This document shows, in pieces, positions 1 through 10,550 of a stretch of DNA of 64,000 nucleotides (positions within the stretch are counted from its first letter, which is position 1; each line of letters starts with the position of its first letter). Source of the DNA: Nematostella vectensis (taxonomy: Eukaryota; Cnidaria; Anthozoa; Actiniaria; Edwardsiidae); NCBI RefSeq assembly GCF_932526225.1, contig NC_064040.1, positions 2,827,894-2,891,893 of the forward strand. Reading direction: 5' to 3'. The notes below the pieces were generated by a model. The model was given only the letters and a program-made list of their open reading frames with translations. It searched no databases and had not been told where the DNA came from. Position numbers and translations under genes: made by a program.

Positions 1-361
1 TTTTTTTGTCTGCGTTCTAAAATGCAGAAGTTCTTTTAAAAAAAGAGTATAACCAAACTTCCAATTTAATAAAGTTGAAAGTGTAAACATCTCAAACTCA
101 TCAAATATTGTTGGATCTGTATGCAATGTGTGCGAATTATACTTTATAATTTTAGCGTTTTTACCTGATAAAAAAAAAACAAATCATTGTCTTGGATCTG
201 TAGGAGATGTTATGTAGTGAGATTAAAAACAACACCACGTCTGTTTGTATAGTTTTTACTTCAAAGGTCGTGCTGGGTTTATCTGCTTTTTTCAATATTG
301 AGTATATTGCATCCTTTTCAAAACAAACAAGATGCAAGCTTTTTTTAATAATGTTCTTCAG

Positions 362-3300
362 TCGAAGGAGCACCCAAACCTGTGGCCTTCTACCCTTTGA
401 ATGCTGTCCACAAGACACGTGACATCAGCGGCAATAATCTTCCGGTTGGAATCGCGTCTAGCGTGACACTTGTCAAGGGACTTGATGGAAGAGAGGGCGG
501 GGCATATTACTTTTCTGGGACGTCCAGTAGCTACATCGAGATCCCTTACCACGCAATGATCGACACAAGGTGATAGAGACAAAATGTTCTAATTACTGAT
601 GAAACCGATTTGTACAAAGACTAGCAGCGCAAATATTTTTTCCGAAATCTGCGTGGCCATTTATCCCTTTTGAGTTTTCTATCACTGTTGTGTTATGTTT
701 CAGATACTCCCTTACTGTACTGGCATGGGCACGTCCCGAAAAAGATGGTCCAATTCTGAATTACTACCGCTCAAATTTTGGTGTTCATTTTTGGATAACC
801 AATAACTCACCATCAAACTTATTCATAAGAATAATGACAAGGTCGCATGTCCTTACAAAAATCTTGGTGAGTGAAGCTTTATCGATCTTCACTTGGTACT
901 TCGTGGGATTCAGCTACGACTACACATCAGGGTGCCTAAAACTTTACTTGAATGGGGTCTTGGTCCGCGAGTATAACATCGGAAAAGTTGAGCTGGCTAC
1001 GGATAGAGAGGTACAGTGTGTTCAAGAAGAACTGTGTTTTTCTTCCCTATATTCAGTGTGATTTAAAAAAAAGGTCATATAACTAGGTGACCTTAAGCTA
1101 TTAAAACTCAACTGGTGTATCAAAACGGGTTTGTTAAGGGTATGAACGTGGGCCGTATCTTCTGTTATCGCTACTCTCTGTCATAGGCTAGTGAACGTAA
1201 CCTTTTGTGGGAACGAGTAAAAAAACATACAACAAATTTAGTTTTAGAGCCGGAAAAATGTTTATAGTAATTTTTCTTTACATTTATTTCAATTTTTACT
1301 CATAATGGCCTCTCAGGAGGTGAATTTAAATGTAAACACACAAAGAAAATAGTAGAAAAAGGAATTCTATGGCTTTGTGTTTCAAAGATGAAAGTGCGTG
1401 AAATATCTTCAGTGCGCTAGATATCTTTTGCGGGTCGTATAAACAACTACCTATTATATTGATCATTGCGCAATATGATTTGAATAAATAATAATTAATA
1501 TTTATATACATATACATATAACATTTATAATAATTGCTCAGGCATAGATACACATGCAAAGGGCTCGAGCGGGTGCAACCACACCCCCCCACCACCCACC
1601 CCACCCCCACCCCTCCCTCCGAACGAGTCAGCGAGTCATGTATAATGTGTCTTTGGCATCAGATCCGCCTTGGAGCAGTGACCCACGACAGTCGATACTA
1701 CCGGGGTCGCATCACATGCTTACAGATCTACAACACCGCTCTCAGCCGGAATGAGATACGAGACGCGAGCGCAGCCTGTGATGGTAAGAGAAACACGCGA
1801 TAACAAGCACGCGTTATACGCAGATAACCAAATAGGAGACACTAGCGCAGCCTGTGATAACCAAATAGGAGACACTAGCGCAGCCTTTGATAACCAAATA
1901 GGAGACACTAGCGCAGCCTGTGATAACCAAATAGGAGACACTAGCGCAGCCTGTGATAACCAAATAGGAAACACTAGCGCAGCCTGTGATGGTGAGACCG
2001 CTACAAATGTACATGCATGTTCATTTAAAAAACCTAAATACGACTAGGCGCATGCGAGACCTGCGAATACAGTAAAAACAACGTCGTGACTGAGCATGCG
2101 CATACTGTGAGCGTGAAGGACACAACACCTAGGGCCTAATGCAATGTTTAAACATTGAAGTTGAAAGCATGTTCTTTTACAGAGATATTTTGGCCATGCT
2201 TTGATTTCGTTCCAATTGATGAGTTAACTAAGGCTGCAAACCACATATGGTACCGTCTGGGTGGCGAAACTCCAAGACGAATTACGACTCGTTCCCCGCG
2301 AAGCAGTCTGGGACTTAGTGGGTGGATGAATGGTACTCATCCTCAGAGGGAGACTGGGCCTGTAACACGTGACCTGTGTTTCGCTATTGGGAACGGTTCT
2401 TGTGAGCACGAGGCCTTAGTGACAGTTCGTCAGTGTTACGGGTATTTTGTGTACAAGTTCCTGGGACTTCCTTCTGGCAAGCTGAGGATTTCTACCGAAC
2501 AAGGTATCTGTGATATCAGCGACATTCCCACCTAAATTATGAGAAAATAATTTTCCACATGGAAAATGGAACGCTGCTAGAGTTGCCTGAGTTAGCAGAA
2601 AATTGAATGGCGAATAATAATGGCTAACTATCTAATGTAGTGTCCTACCTCCTTTACACTCAACACGGGTGCTTGGTAGAAATGGTTTCACGTGAAATAT
2701 TAAAATACATATATACTTTAGAAAAAGTTATTAAAATACATTTATAAGGGTCCCCGAATGGTTCCCCCGAAATTTCGATACGCTCGCAGTTTTCGGCTGA
2801 TGCTCGCAGGTTCGGGCAATTTTTTCCGCCGTGCTCGCATGCTTGCGCAATTTTCTCCGCCGTGCTCGATTTATTCAAAAAATAAAATGCTCTGTCTCAT
2901 AAAAAACGGGGTGCTCGCCAAAAACCATTCGGGTTCTGATACTTGGTTTATGTGAATGGGTATATCAGGGGCATCACCAAGGGAGGTGATCGTCAAATCG
3001 TTTTATTGATCACGACGAAACATTCACCCTGATTTATCGATGAACCTTTTTGTGCTAAGGTTTGATTGTACAATTTCAAAATAAGATGAAAATTGTCGCA
3101 GTACATAAGTACCTCATTATATTTCATTCCAAATTCTCTTAGGAGGTGGTTAAGTTGTGACGAGTAACTTTTAATGACTTCACGTTATAGTTTTTGTCCT
3201 GTGTTTTTTAGGGAAAGATCTCGACACGCCATTGGACGTGCTTTTCCGTCAAAGGCCTGGTCACCATCTCACGGGTCACGTGTTCTACCAGGAATCTCCT

Positions 3301-3492
3301 GTCCCCTCCCCCACACGGTGCGTTGGCTACTGTCTAGTATCAGGTGAAAGATGCAAGTCGGTAAATTACAACAGCGCTCAAGACAACGGGATTTGCCAAC
3401 TAAACAATGCCACAGCCTCAAAATATGATCAACACATTTCAGCCAATCAGGAGTGGGGATACTATGAGCCAATAACAGTGACTTTTGTATAG
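362..3492 (+). CDS. LamG - D8C (uromodulin-like) - PAN/apple extracellular protein, 3' part of gene
   Basis: Five exons with matching phases: 362-569, 704-1010, 1663-1783, 2183-2512 and 3212-3492 (stop TAG). Exons 1-3 encode a LamG/concanavalin-A-like domain: it starts VAFYPLN, has WYFVGFSYDYTSG and LYLNGVLV strands, and ends RGRITCLQIYNTALS, the usual last strand. Exon 4 resembles the D8C domain of uromodulin/GP2/OIT3: Cys-rich, with GWMNGTHP, then CYGYFVYKF. Exon 5 is a PAN/apple-like module (GHVFYQESP, RCVGYCL, CKSVNYNS, CQLNN) and carries the C-terminus. Each domain normally mediates glycan or protein binding outside the cell, so the product is probably extracellular. The first exon opens in mid-codon, so the start codon and any signal peptide lie upstream of the window. 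Bases 1-361 look like intron. Exon 3 is followed by a minisatellite made of copies of its own end. LamG and D8C calls rest on motif recognition; PAN is the weakest. Confidence 0.8.
1823..1991 (+). repeat. 33-bp minisatellite x5 derived from the adjoining exon end
   Basis: Five copies of a 33-bp unit fill 1823-1987, followed by GATGGTGAG. The unit translates as NQIGDTSAACD, almost the same as the last residues of the preceding exon (NEIRDASAACD|G at about 1750-1783). The array is therefore a duplicated exon 3' end. Its last copy keeps a 5' splice site (G|GTGAG at 1991/1992) like the authentic one (G|GTAAGA at 1783/1784). It lies in the LamG gene intron. Confidence 0.9.
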
Positions 3493-4887
3493 CCAAATCA
3501 GAAGTGTGTAGATGATGGGAGTCGATAAGAATGTCACTCTCTTAATCCTGCCGAAATGATTCGCTGTGATTCACTTGATTTCGGAAATTTCAAGAAAAGA
3601 ACCGTGGATCCTTGGCATTTCCCGGGAGGTTTATTATAGCTCCAATTACTTTAATACAGGATTCATCATCGACACGAAAAAAAAAAATTCACTTAAAAGA
3701 TATATATATTTGATACCACACATATGTCGGATTCGAACATGTTAAAAGTGACTATGAGATGTCTATGAGAGTTTCCGAGAGAGCATGAGGGCGAACGATC
3801 AAAACGGCATGACAGGGGCCATAACACGGGTGGGGCACTGGGTGCACATGCCCTCCCCGGTAAAACGTATACAAGGAAATGGTCCGAAATGGGGGTGGCT
3901 TTGCTCTCCCCCCAAACATTTTTTTTAATGTTTCTGTATCCCACCCCACAATATTTTGGGAACTTATATCAACTCTTATCTACTTATCTACTTTTAACTG
4001 ACTGAATCTTGCAGACCTTTTAGGGTGGTATCGTTTTCATTGCTGGGGAGATCCGTTTTTTAACATATCACACATGAACTCCACGTACTGTGTGCATCTA
4101 CGTAAAAAATGGCGGAAAGCGTCAACAGGAGACTCGTAGTGAAAAAATCGTTATGAAACACTGATCTTTTAGTTATTCCCTAGAAAAAACACACATAAAG
4201 CAACTACACCAATGGATAATAAAGGTCATCTCAAATATTGGTACATCCACAATTTAACGAAGGAGTCAGAGGGCGGGGTTAAAAAAAGTGCGCCCATGCC
4301 GGTAGCGGATTGTGCTTTGTCCTAACCATAAAAATGTCTTCTGCTATCAAGATGTTTATGGCATCCGAGTTGACATTTTCTTGATATAACTGGACGACCA
4401 CCACGGCTATGCTATGGGGCTGATGATCCCTATGGCAAAGATAGATATAGTAATGATTTCATCGTCATTTGACGTTATAGCTTAGCTATAGGCTGGATCA
4501 CATAGGATCTTATCCAGTCTTCACACATTCGTATGGGCGTGTTTGTAGTTGAAATTTGAGGGCCCGTTTAGAATAGAATAACACGCATGAAGCATGGGCC
4601 CCTCAAAGCATTTCTAGCTAATTCTATGATCATTAAAAGTTAAGATACTACGGTCGAGAACATTTCAAAATCATATCTAATAGAGTCAGTTGACAATTTT
4701 CGTTCCCTGTGTAAATAGCACAAGATCAGCTTTTCCCGCAATCAAATATAAATAGGCCTTATTTTACACGCGAAACTTAATAAAATATTGTAAATGTGCA
4801 ATGGTATTATTAAATTATCATGTTTTCATATAGTTTTGTATCATATGATATTATCTTACTCTGTTGTATGTCAATTATAGGAACAAT
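3493..4887. other. Intergenic region between tail-to-tail genes
   Basis: This AT-rich spacer separates the 3' ends of the LamG/D8C/PAN gene (+) and the lectin/vWA gene (-). It holds one dispersed G-rich repeat (about 3814-3955) and no coding exon that I can support. A short last exon of the minus-strand gene could be hidden here, because the plus-strand paralogue has one at the equivalent place. Confidence 0.6.
3814..3955. repeat. Dispersed G-rich repeat, related to 48745-48855
   Basis: The stretch contains GGGGCACTGGGTGCACATG, then GGAAATGGTCCGAAATGGGG and GGTGGCT. The same series (GGGGCACTGGGGGCATGTG, GGAAATGACCAGAAGGGG, CGTGGCT) occurs at 48745-48855. This points to two copies of one interspersed repeat, probably a degraded transposon end. 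Confidence 0.6.
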
Positions 4888-7800
4888 TTACCTACCATCA
4901 CATATATGATCCCTTATCTCCGCAACTCTTTTGAGAAGAGCACGATATGACGTCACACTGATGACGTCACGAGGACTCGATGCTATCGTCACCAGTTCCT
5001 CGCGGTAGACCTCGTCCCCAATCCCCACAGCAATGACATACACACCGGCCGCCTTTAATCTCCTTGCCTCTCGAGCAACAGTGAAAGGGTTCTCTGATTG
5101 TCCATCAGTCAGCAGAATAAAGAACTTAGGTACCAGGTCCCTGGCTCCACCATTCCTGGAAAACAACTTCTTACGCGCTAGTTCTAGAGCTCGCTCGGTC
5201 CTAGTCCCTCCTTCTGTGAACTCGATTTTGTCGATCGCGTGAGAGAGGGAGTCTGGGGTGAAGTGCTGGTTGAAGTTGAAGATGAGTTTAGCGTGTGACG
5301 AAAATCTTATAACACCAACGTGCGTCCTGCGTTCGGAGATCTCGAACTTGTTGACGATAGATTTAAGGAAGAGCTTGGCCTGTGTGAACCCGACTTGTGA
5401 TACGCTTCCAGACCCGTCCACAGCAAACCCAATATCCGCGCGCACGTTACACACTAGAATAAGACAACAGATATGGTAATTCTACACTTGTAAGATAAAA
5501 AAAGAAACGAGGAAGACCAGTCAACAGGAAACCCAATATGCGCGCACGTTACTAAGACAACAGATATATTAACTCTTCGCTTGTAAGAAAGAAAAATGAG
5601 GAAAACCGGATGTCCAATCGAATGGGAGTATGAATATATTCACAGTTGGAATTTGAGCACTTTTGATACAAAGGTTCAAGAGTTTCGGCCTTTTAAAGGG
5701 CCCGCTCAGAATAGAATGATCGGCATGAAGCATGGACCTTTTGAAGCATTTCTAGCTAGCTCTATGGTCTGTGTGATAGTCAAGACACTACGGTCAAAAA
5801 CATTCCATGACCATATATGATATTATCCACATCTCCAAAAAAGAAAACTCACTTCGTATCTTGCATATAAAAGGAAGCTGATTAAGGCAGTATTCATCGT
5901 GCCATTTTCCCGGACTAGGGTGCATCACCATGGCAACACAATCTTTCTCCTGGCCATTTGATCTCCCGGTCGGTTGTCCTGGTGCCCAGTTTGGTCGTCC
6001 CATCAGAGTCTTATCGCTCCAAACAAACTTCCCTTCATTGGCAAGATCATTGGCCCCTATCCAAAGCTGAGTAAACCCGAAGACTCCCCGAAGCTGTCCG
6101 AGTCGCTGCCGGATGCGTCTTTGCTCGGTTGTAGCGTTCCGAATGCTTAGCAGGTGTCCTGTCTCTACGGCTGCGCAGTAAAGCTCGGCTTCTGGCCACG
6201 TCAGCATGTCGTAAGGCATCAGTACGAATTTGTAGATGTAATCACCGTAGTCAAATTCTTTGAGAAAAAAAAAGAATTTGCGCACTTAGCCCTTTGTTAT
6301 ATTGCATTTTGGATTCTATTTTAGACGTTTTCTTCTGAGAGTCTAGCTTGCGGTATACCTGTGGTTACACCCGCATGGCATACTGGGAACTAAGGGCTTG
6401 TAGACAAATGAGAGAGCCATCTAGAGTTCTAGTTAGTTGCTCATACCCTCGTCTCCTTTTTTACGGACGTGTTTATATATAGATGGGGCACTCCTCTTAT
6501 ATTTTGTTTATAGCAGTAAATACAATAGGCCGATTTCATAGTTTTAGGGGGGCTTGAGCACGAAGGTTTAGCAAATATTGCCAAGTTTACTTTACCATGT
6601 ATTTAGCCTCAGATTTAGTCCGCGAGCCTTAGAGATTCAAGTATCCTAGAATTCAAAAAGGTGTTCTATATTCTGCTTACCATATCCCCAGCGCACATGC
6701 CCTGCTATCCTGCTTGGTAAACCTAGAAAAAAATAATCCTCCTTTATTAGTCTCTCATCATGTCAAGTTAACTGTCCAGAACCCCCTCCCTATCTGTCTT
6801 CAAAAACACAGTCATTTCCTTTATTGAACAATCTTCAACATTCAGGCTTTTCTCACATGACTTTTATGATTCTCGTACAGACAGGTCGTACAGACAGCAT
6901 TATACCTTCGGTTTTGCAGATATAACCAAAAGCCTCGTAACAGTCCACGTCGACCCATGTTGCCAGCGTAGGACTGGATCTTAGTGTGACGCACCGTTCG
7001 TATTCCTGGGGCTTGTTTTCGGGTCTTCCTGCTTCCCACATAACCTCGCTGAACACGTGCGCCCGGCCGTCAATCCACTGCAATAACAGAAGCAATAGGT
7101 ATGAATCCTATCCTTCGTTTTCTCCCCGGTCTTCTCCTCGTAACGAGATCACAGACCATTGATGGAAGTCCGCTACAACCATTCTCTTGCTTTTTTTGCT
7201 GCTAAATAGCGTCCCACATCATATAATTTTACGTAAACTTGGGGAAAATCTTGTTTTCTTTGTCGTTCTTGGCAGCTATTTTTAATAGCTCACAAGAACC
7301 ATCGCTTTCTACACACCACAGGCATTCTCGCGTGAACACTCATTCTCCCAAAGATCAGACAAAGGCATATTATGATTGATATTGCTTTTACACTTAAAAC
7401 CCTAACCCCGCTTACCTTTTAGGTCTTATTACTTCTTCTTCGGATTTCTCCATTTAGCCCTACCCTCCCCTTGTCTAACAAAAGCTGTACTACCTTCCCT
7501 AGCCATTCGCCTCTACCCCACAACTCTTACAAGGGACGTATTTCTCCTTGTCATTCGATCAAATCGCGAAACTGACAAAAGTTTCTTTCGAGTTCCCCGT
7601 GGTTATATTGATGCCGATGAAAGTGGTTAAAAATGGCTTCGGAAAATGCTTGCTAATCTCTAAATACTATTTGTTTTCCAATGGAAAATGTTCAATGTTC
7701 CCAAAACATTCCTTAATGTTTTTAGCATTGGTAGCGGCTTTCTGGAGCGCAGAATCCTATAAATCGGTAGATTATATTTCGCTGCTCGAGATGTCGAGGA

Positions 7801-10550
7801 ACTCGACTTTGGAGAATTTATCGAAATCCGACACACAATCTTTCTTTTTTTTAATGTGTAGGGGTCGATCCCTTCACACAATAAAACTTTTTTCGGGTAT
7901 CGATCCTTCACACTCGGAGAGGATCAAAGCGTGTGCTTGCACAACGGCGGCCATGATGGTTTGTTTGACCACCACTTCATAACCGGAGGTCAACGCACAA
8001 AAGAAAGTCACGTGACTGAATACAAGCAATTGTATGCCATGCCTAGAATTGGAACGGGATTGCGTTTTTTGCTCTTGCTCCAGCAAGCATTTTGTCCTTT
8101 TCTGTGTTCCGAGTTAAAACGGTGAGCCTGCGGCACTTCACTTTAAACTTAAGAATTCTTCATTGCTCTCGGGAGTTTTTTCTATCTTATTATCAATCTT
8201 GAATGTCGCAGTAAACATTATATCTGTGTTGGATAAGTACACATTAAATTATCCGAAAAGCGATGAGCATTGGGAGTAAGGTAGACCAATATGGACTTGA
8301 CCGAACAACGGACTGGGACGGAGAACGGGGGTGAATAAAGGAGAGCAAGGGTGAGAAAGGAACATGGAATTGTAACTGGTAAACCGTGAAAAAAAAACAC
8401 AATTCGAGTACATGGCCGAGGATCGAACCTCGACCAGATCAGGTAAAATAAGATAAAATAGACAATACTTGCAGACATGCGCTGAAACACCGTATGGCAG
8501 CATAAAGCTTTACGGCTAAGCTGGAGATTTCGGCCCCAGCACCGCTAGTGAACTGTACAACACAAAGGAACCTGAGGTACCCACTGGGGAGGCAATAACC
8601 AGGATCCCAGGCCTGTCTTAATCGGTTACGCCACGCACAGCTCGCTGAGATGTACAATTAAAAATATCGAGGTCTTTTTCACGCTTGCTTCTCTTGGGAA
8701 TAGGTGTGTTGCTATAGTAATGTAGTGATGTCTTCATCATGTGCAGCACACTACGACCAAGGTTTACATATACTGCCTTTAGCCTTTGTTCTTCTTTGTC
8801 CAGTCATGCACGTGCATATGGCATTTTTTGTCCAAAGCAACAAAAGGAAGGTACATTGTAATGCACGCAATCTAATATGTTTTGTGTTCTCAGGCTTTAG
8901 AAAATACTGTCGAAGGCTCGAGGTAGATATTTTCAAAGCAACTATCTGCCGAAATGGAAATTGTATAATTGTTTTAGTATATAAAACGAGCTTTAGAGCA
9001 ATTTTCTTTGCGTAAACACTTGCAAATCGGCTGTTCTGCTGTTACACCCGCCATTTTGCTTGATTTCAGGGCGCAGGAAAATATCCACCTCCTAGAAGGA
9101 GTATATTGCATTTTAGTCCGAGTATCTCAACCAATAGGCATATGTAGATTGTGCTCAGCACTTTTTGAGCAACTCTTTTCATTCAACATATTTGAATAAT
9201 TCGAAAAATTAAATTCAATGAAATTGAATGTTTTGAGCATTTATCTAGAACAAACGACTCCAGAGAGCGAGCAACTTTTCTTATTTCAGGTGGCACTTTT
9301 TGGATATATAGCAATTTTCGAGCAACTTTTGGCTATATTTTCCCAAATTTACTAGCACAATCTACACATGCCTATCAACCAATCAAATCGCTTGTTCTTG
9401 CGAGGTTCCCGAGTTTTATATACTAAAATCTGATTATTTACCCCTTTCCGGGTATTTTAATTTGCATTTATCCAATATAGATATAGCGTTTATAACGGAT
9501 ATTCAATATTGATAATAAGATAAAAGAACTGCCAGAATCAATTAAGAATTCTAAAGGAATAAATTGAAGTACCGAACTCAGGCTCACCGTTTTAAGACCT
9601 GGATAGAGAAATTATTTCTCTTCCTTGCATTCTCTATCCATTTGCTTATGCCCCCCCTTGTATTTCTCCCACCCCACCCCTAGCCTTATAAAGGAAGTAC
9701 TACCCTCCGTACCCATCATTCATCCCTAGACCCCCCCTACCTGGTATGTGCCGTATTTCTCCATGTCATTTGCTCCCACCCAGAAGGTCTCTTTGTCTGT
9801 GGTTTGCGCCGCTTCCCGTATCCTGTCGTTGATCCAGTTATTCTCGTCCCTTGTTTCGATACTCACAAGGTGACCATCTTCCTCCTGCTGGCAGATCTGT
9901 TCAGCTTCATAAAACGTTCGCCAATCATCTCGAGCGAGGACAATCTTATAGGAGAAATCTCCTCTTTCGAATACTGAATTAATAAAAGACACAGAACAGA
10001 AGTAATATCAATGTATTTATTATCGCAACTTACCCACTGTCGTCACTGGTAAATAATAAAATAGAACGTGTCTCTCTGATTAACAATTTGCTAGAATAAT
10101 CAAACTACAGATACTAAAAAGAAAGGCTTATCATGGTTACAGAAGAATTTTAATTGAACTGAATTAGTAAATCGCAAAGATGGCAAGGACTAGGGAAATT
10201 AGCTTGGTTGGAAAGGGCTTTATATTAGTTCAAGTATTTTAAACATAAAGGGCATGAACAATATTAGTATTTTTATATTTTCTGTCACGATAAAAGGCGA
10301 TAGTTGAAAAGAAATCGACTTTGCTGCTTTGTGATACTCTATATGGCCCAAACTAAGACAATTTTTTTTTGATTTTGAATGGAAAGCTGTACAAATACGC
10401 TTTTCAGAAAACGTCGCAAACTATATTTCATGATTAAAACTCACCAAATCCGCGCGCTAGCTCGCCAAACACTCGAGGCATACCAAGAAGATGCCAGCTA
10501 CAGAACAACCAAACAGCAAGGCGAAGTACAGGGATAATTCTTCTACTCAT
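4888..10550 (-). CDS. Secreted protein with two C-type lectin domains and a vWA domain (minus-strand paralogue)
   Basis: Exons in transcript order: 10550-10445 (ATG; hydrophobic leader MSRRIIPVLRLAVWLFCS), 9973-9741, 7077-6906, 6722-6681, 6257-5853 and 5453-4888 (stop). All phases agree, giving 507 residues. CTLD1 is about residues 37-171 (YKIVLARDDWRTFYEAEQIC, FWVGAND, GYICKTEG). A 14-residue linker ending RWGYG follows. CTLD2 is about 186-318 (LTWPEAELYC, LWIGAND, GKWHDEYC, PFICKI); its Ca-site triad reads QPT instead of EPN or QPD. The vWA domain is about 325-503, with MIDAS DGSGS and LLTDGQS. Secretion and glycan or matrix binding follow from the families. The C-terminus is uncertain: the frame stops at TAA 4888, but a donor (G|GTAGGT at 4896/4895) sits where the paralogue splices to a short last exon, so an unseen final exon is possible. 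CTLD2 and vWA are each one exon here but two in the paralogue. Confidence 0.86.
5417..5605 (-). repeat. About 100-bp tandem duplication across the vWA exon acceptor
   Basis: The interval 5417-5500 (exon start, acceptor and upstream intron on the minus strand) is closely repeated about 98 bp away at 5518-5605. Shared strings are AACCCAATATnCGCGCACGTTAC, TAAGACAACAGATAT and CTTGTAAGA. The distal copy keeps a CTTAG| acceptor just before TAACGTGCGCGC but has lost a few bases of the exon. Confidence 0.8.
7470..7565 (-). repeat. Degenerate copy of the CTLD1 exon end and its donor inside the intron
   Basis: The bases from CTGTACTACCTTCCC to CGTATTTCTCCTTGTCATT mirror 9685-9775 (AGTACTACCCTCCGT to CGTATTTCTCCATGTCATT), which contains the 3' end of the minus-strand exon 9973-9741 and its splice donor. 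The copy lies about 2.2 kb further into the intron. A long inverted-repeat element sits between copy and original. Confidence 0.6.
8114..9595. mobile_element. DNA-transposon-like element with about 150-bp imperfect terminal inverted repeats
   Basis: The left arm (8114-8262) begins TTAAAACGGTGAGCCTG. The right arm (9441-9595) is its inverted complement, ending CAGGCTCACCGTTTTAA. The match continues inward with small gaps through AGAATTCTT, TATCTTATTATCAAT, TTGAAT, ATATCT, TTGGATAA and ATTAAA. TTAA lies at both outer edges, which is compatible with a TTAA target duplication. I see no convincing transposase, so it is probably non-autonomous or decayed. It lies in the intron between the two CTLD1 exons of the minus-strand lectin gene. 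Confidence 0.72.
9128..9388. repeat. Inverted repeat nested in the TIR element
   Basis: AACCAATAGGCATATGTAGA followed by TTGTGCT at about 9128-9156 is matched in inverse orientation by AGCACAATCTACACATGCCT and ATCAACC at 9353-9381. The AT-rich loop repeats the motif TTTGAGCAACT. It is a foldback structure with no coding content. Confidence 0.6.

Noticed and set aside
7548..8125. Open frames of 144 and 64 codons in the minus-gene intron
   Set aside because: There is no domain, codon pattern or splice support; part of the stretch is the left end of an inverted-repeat element.
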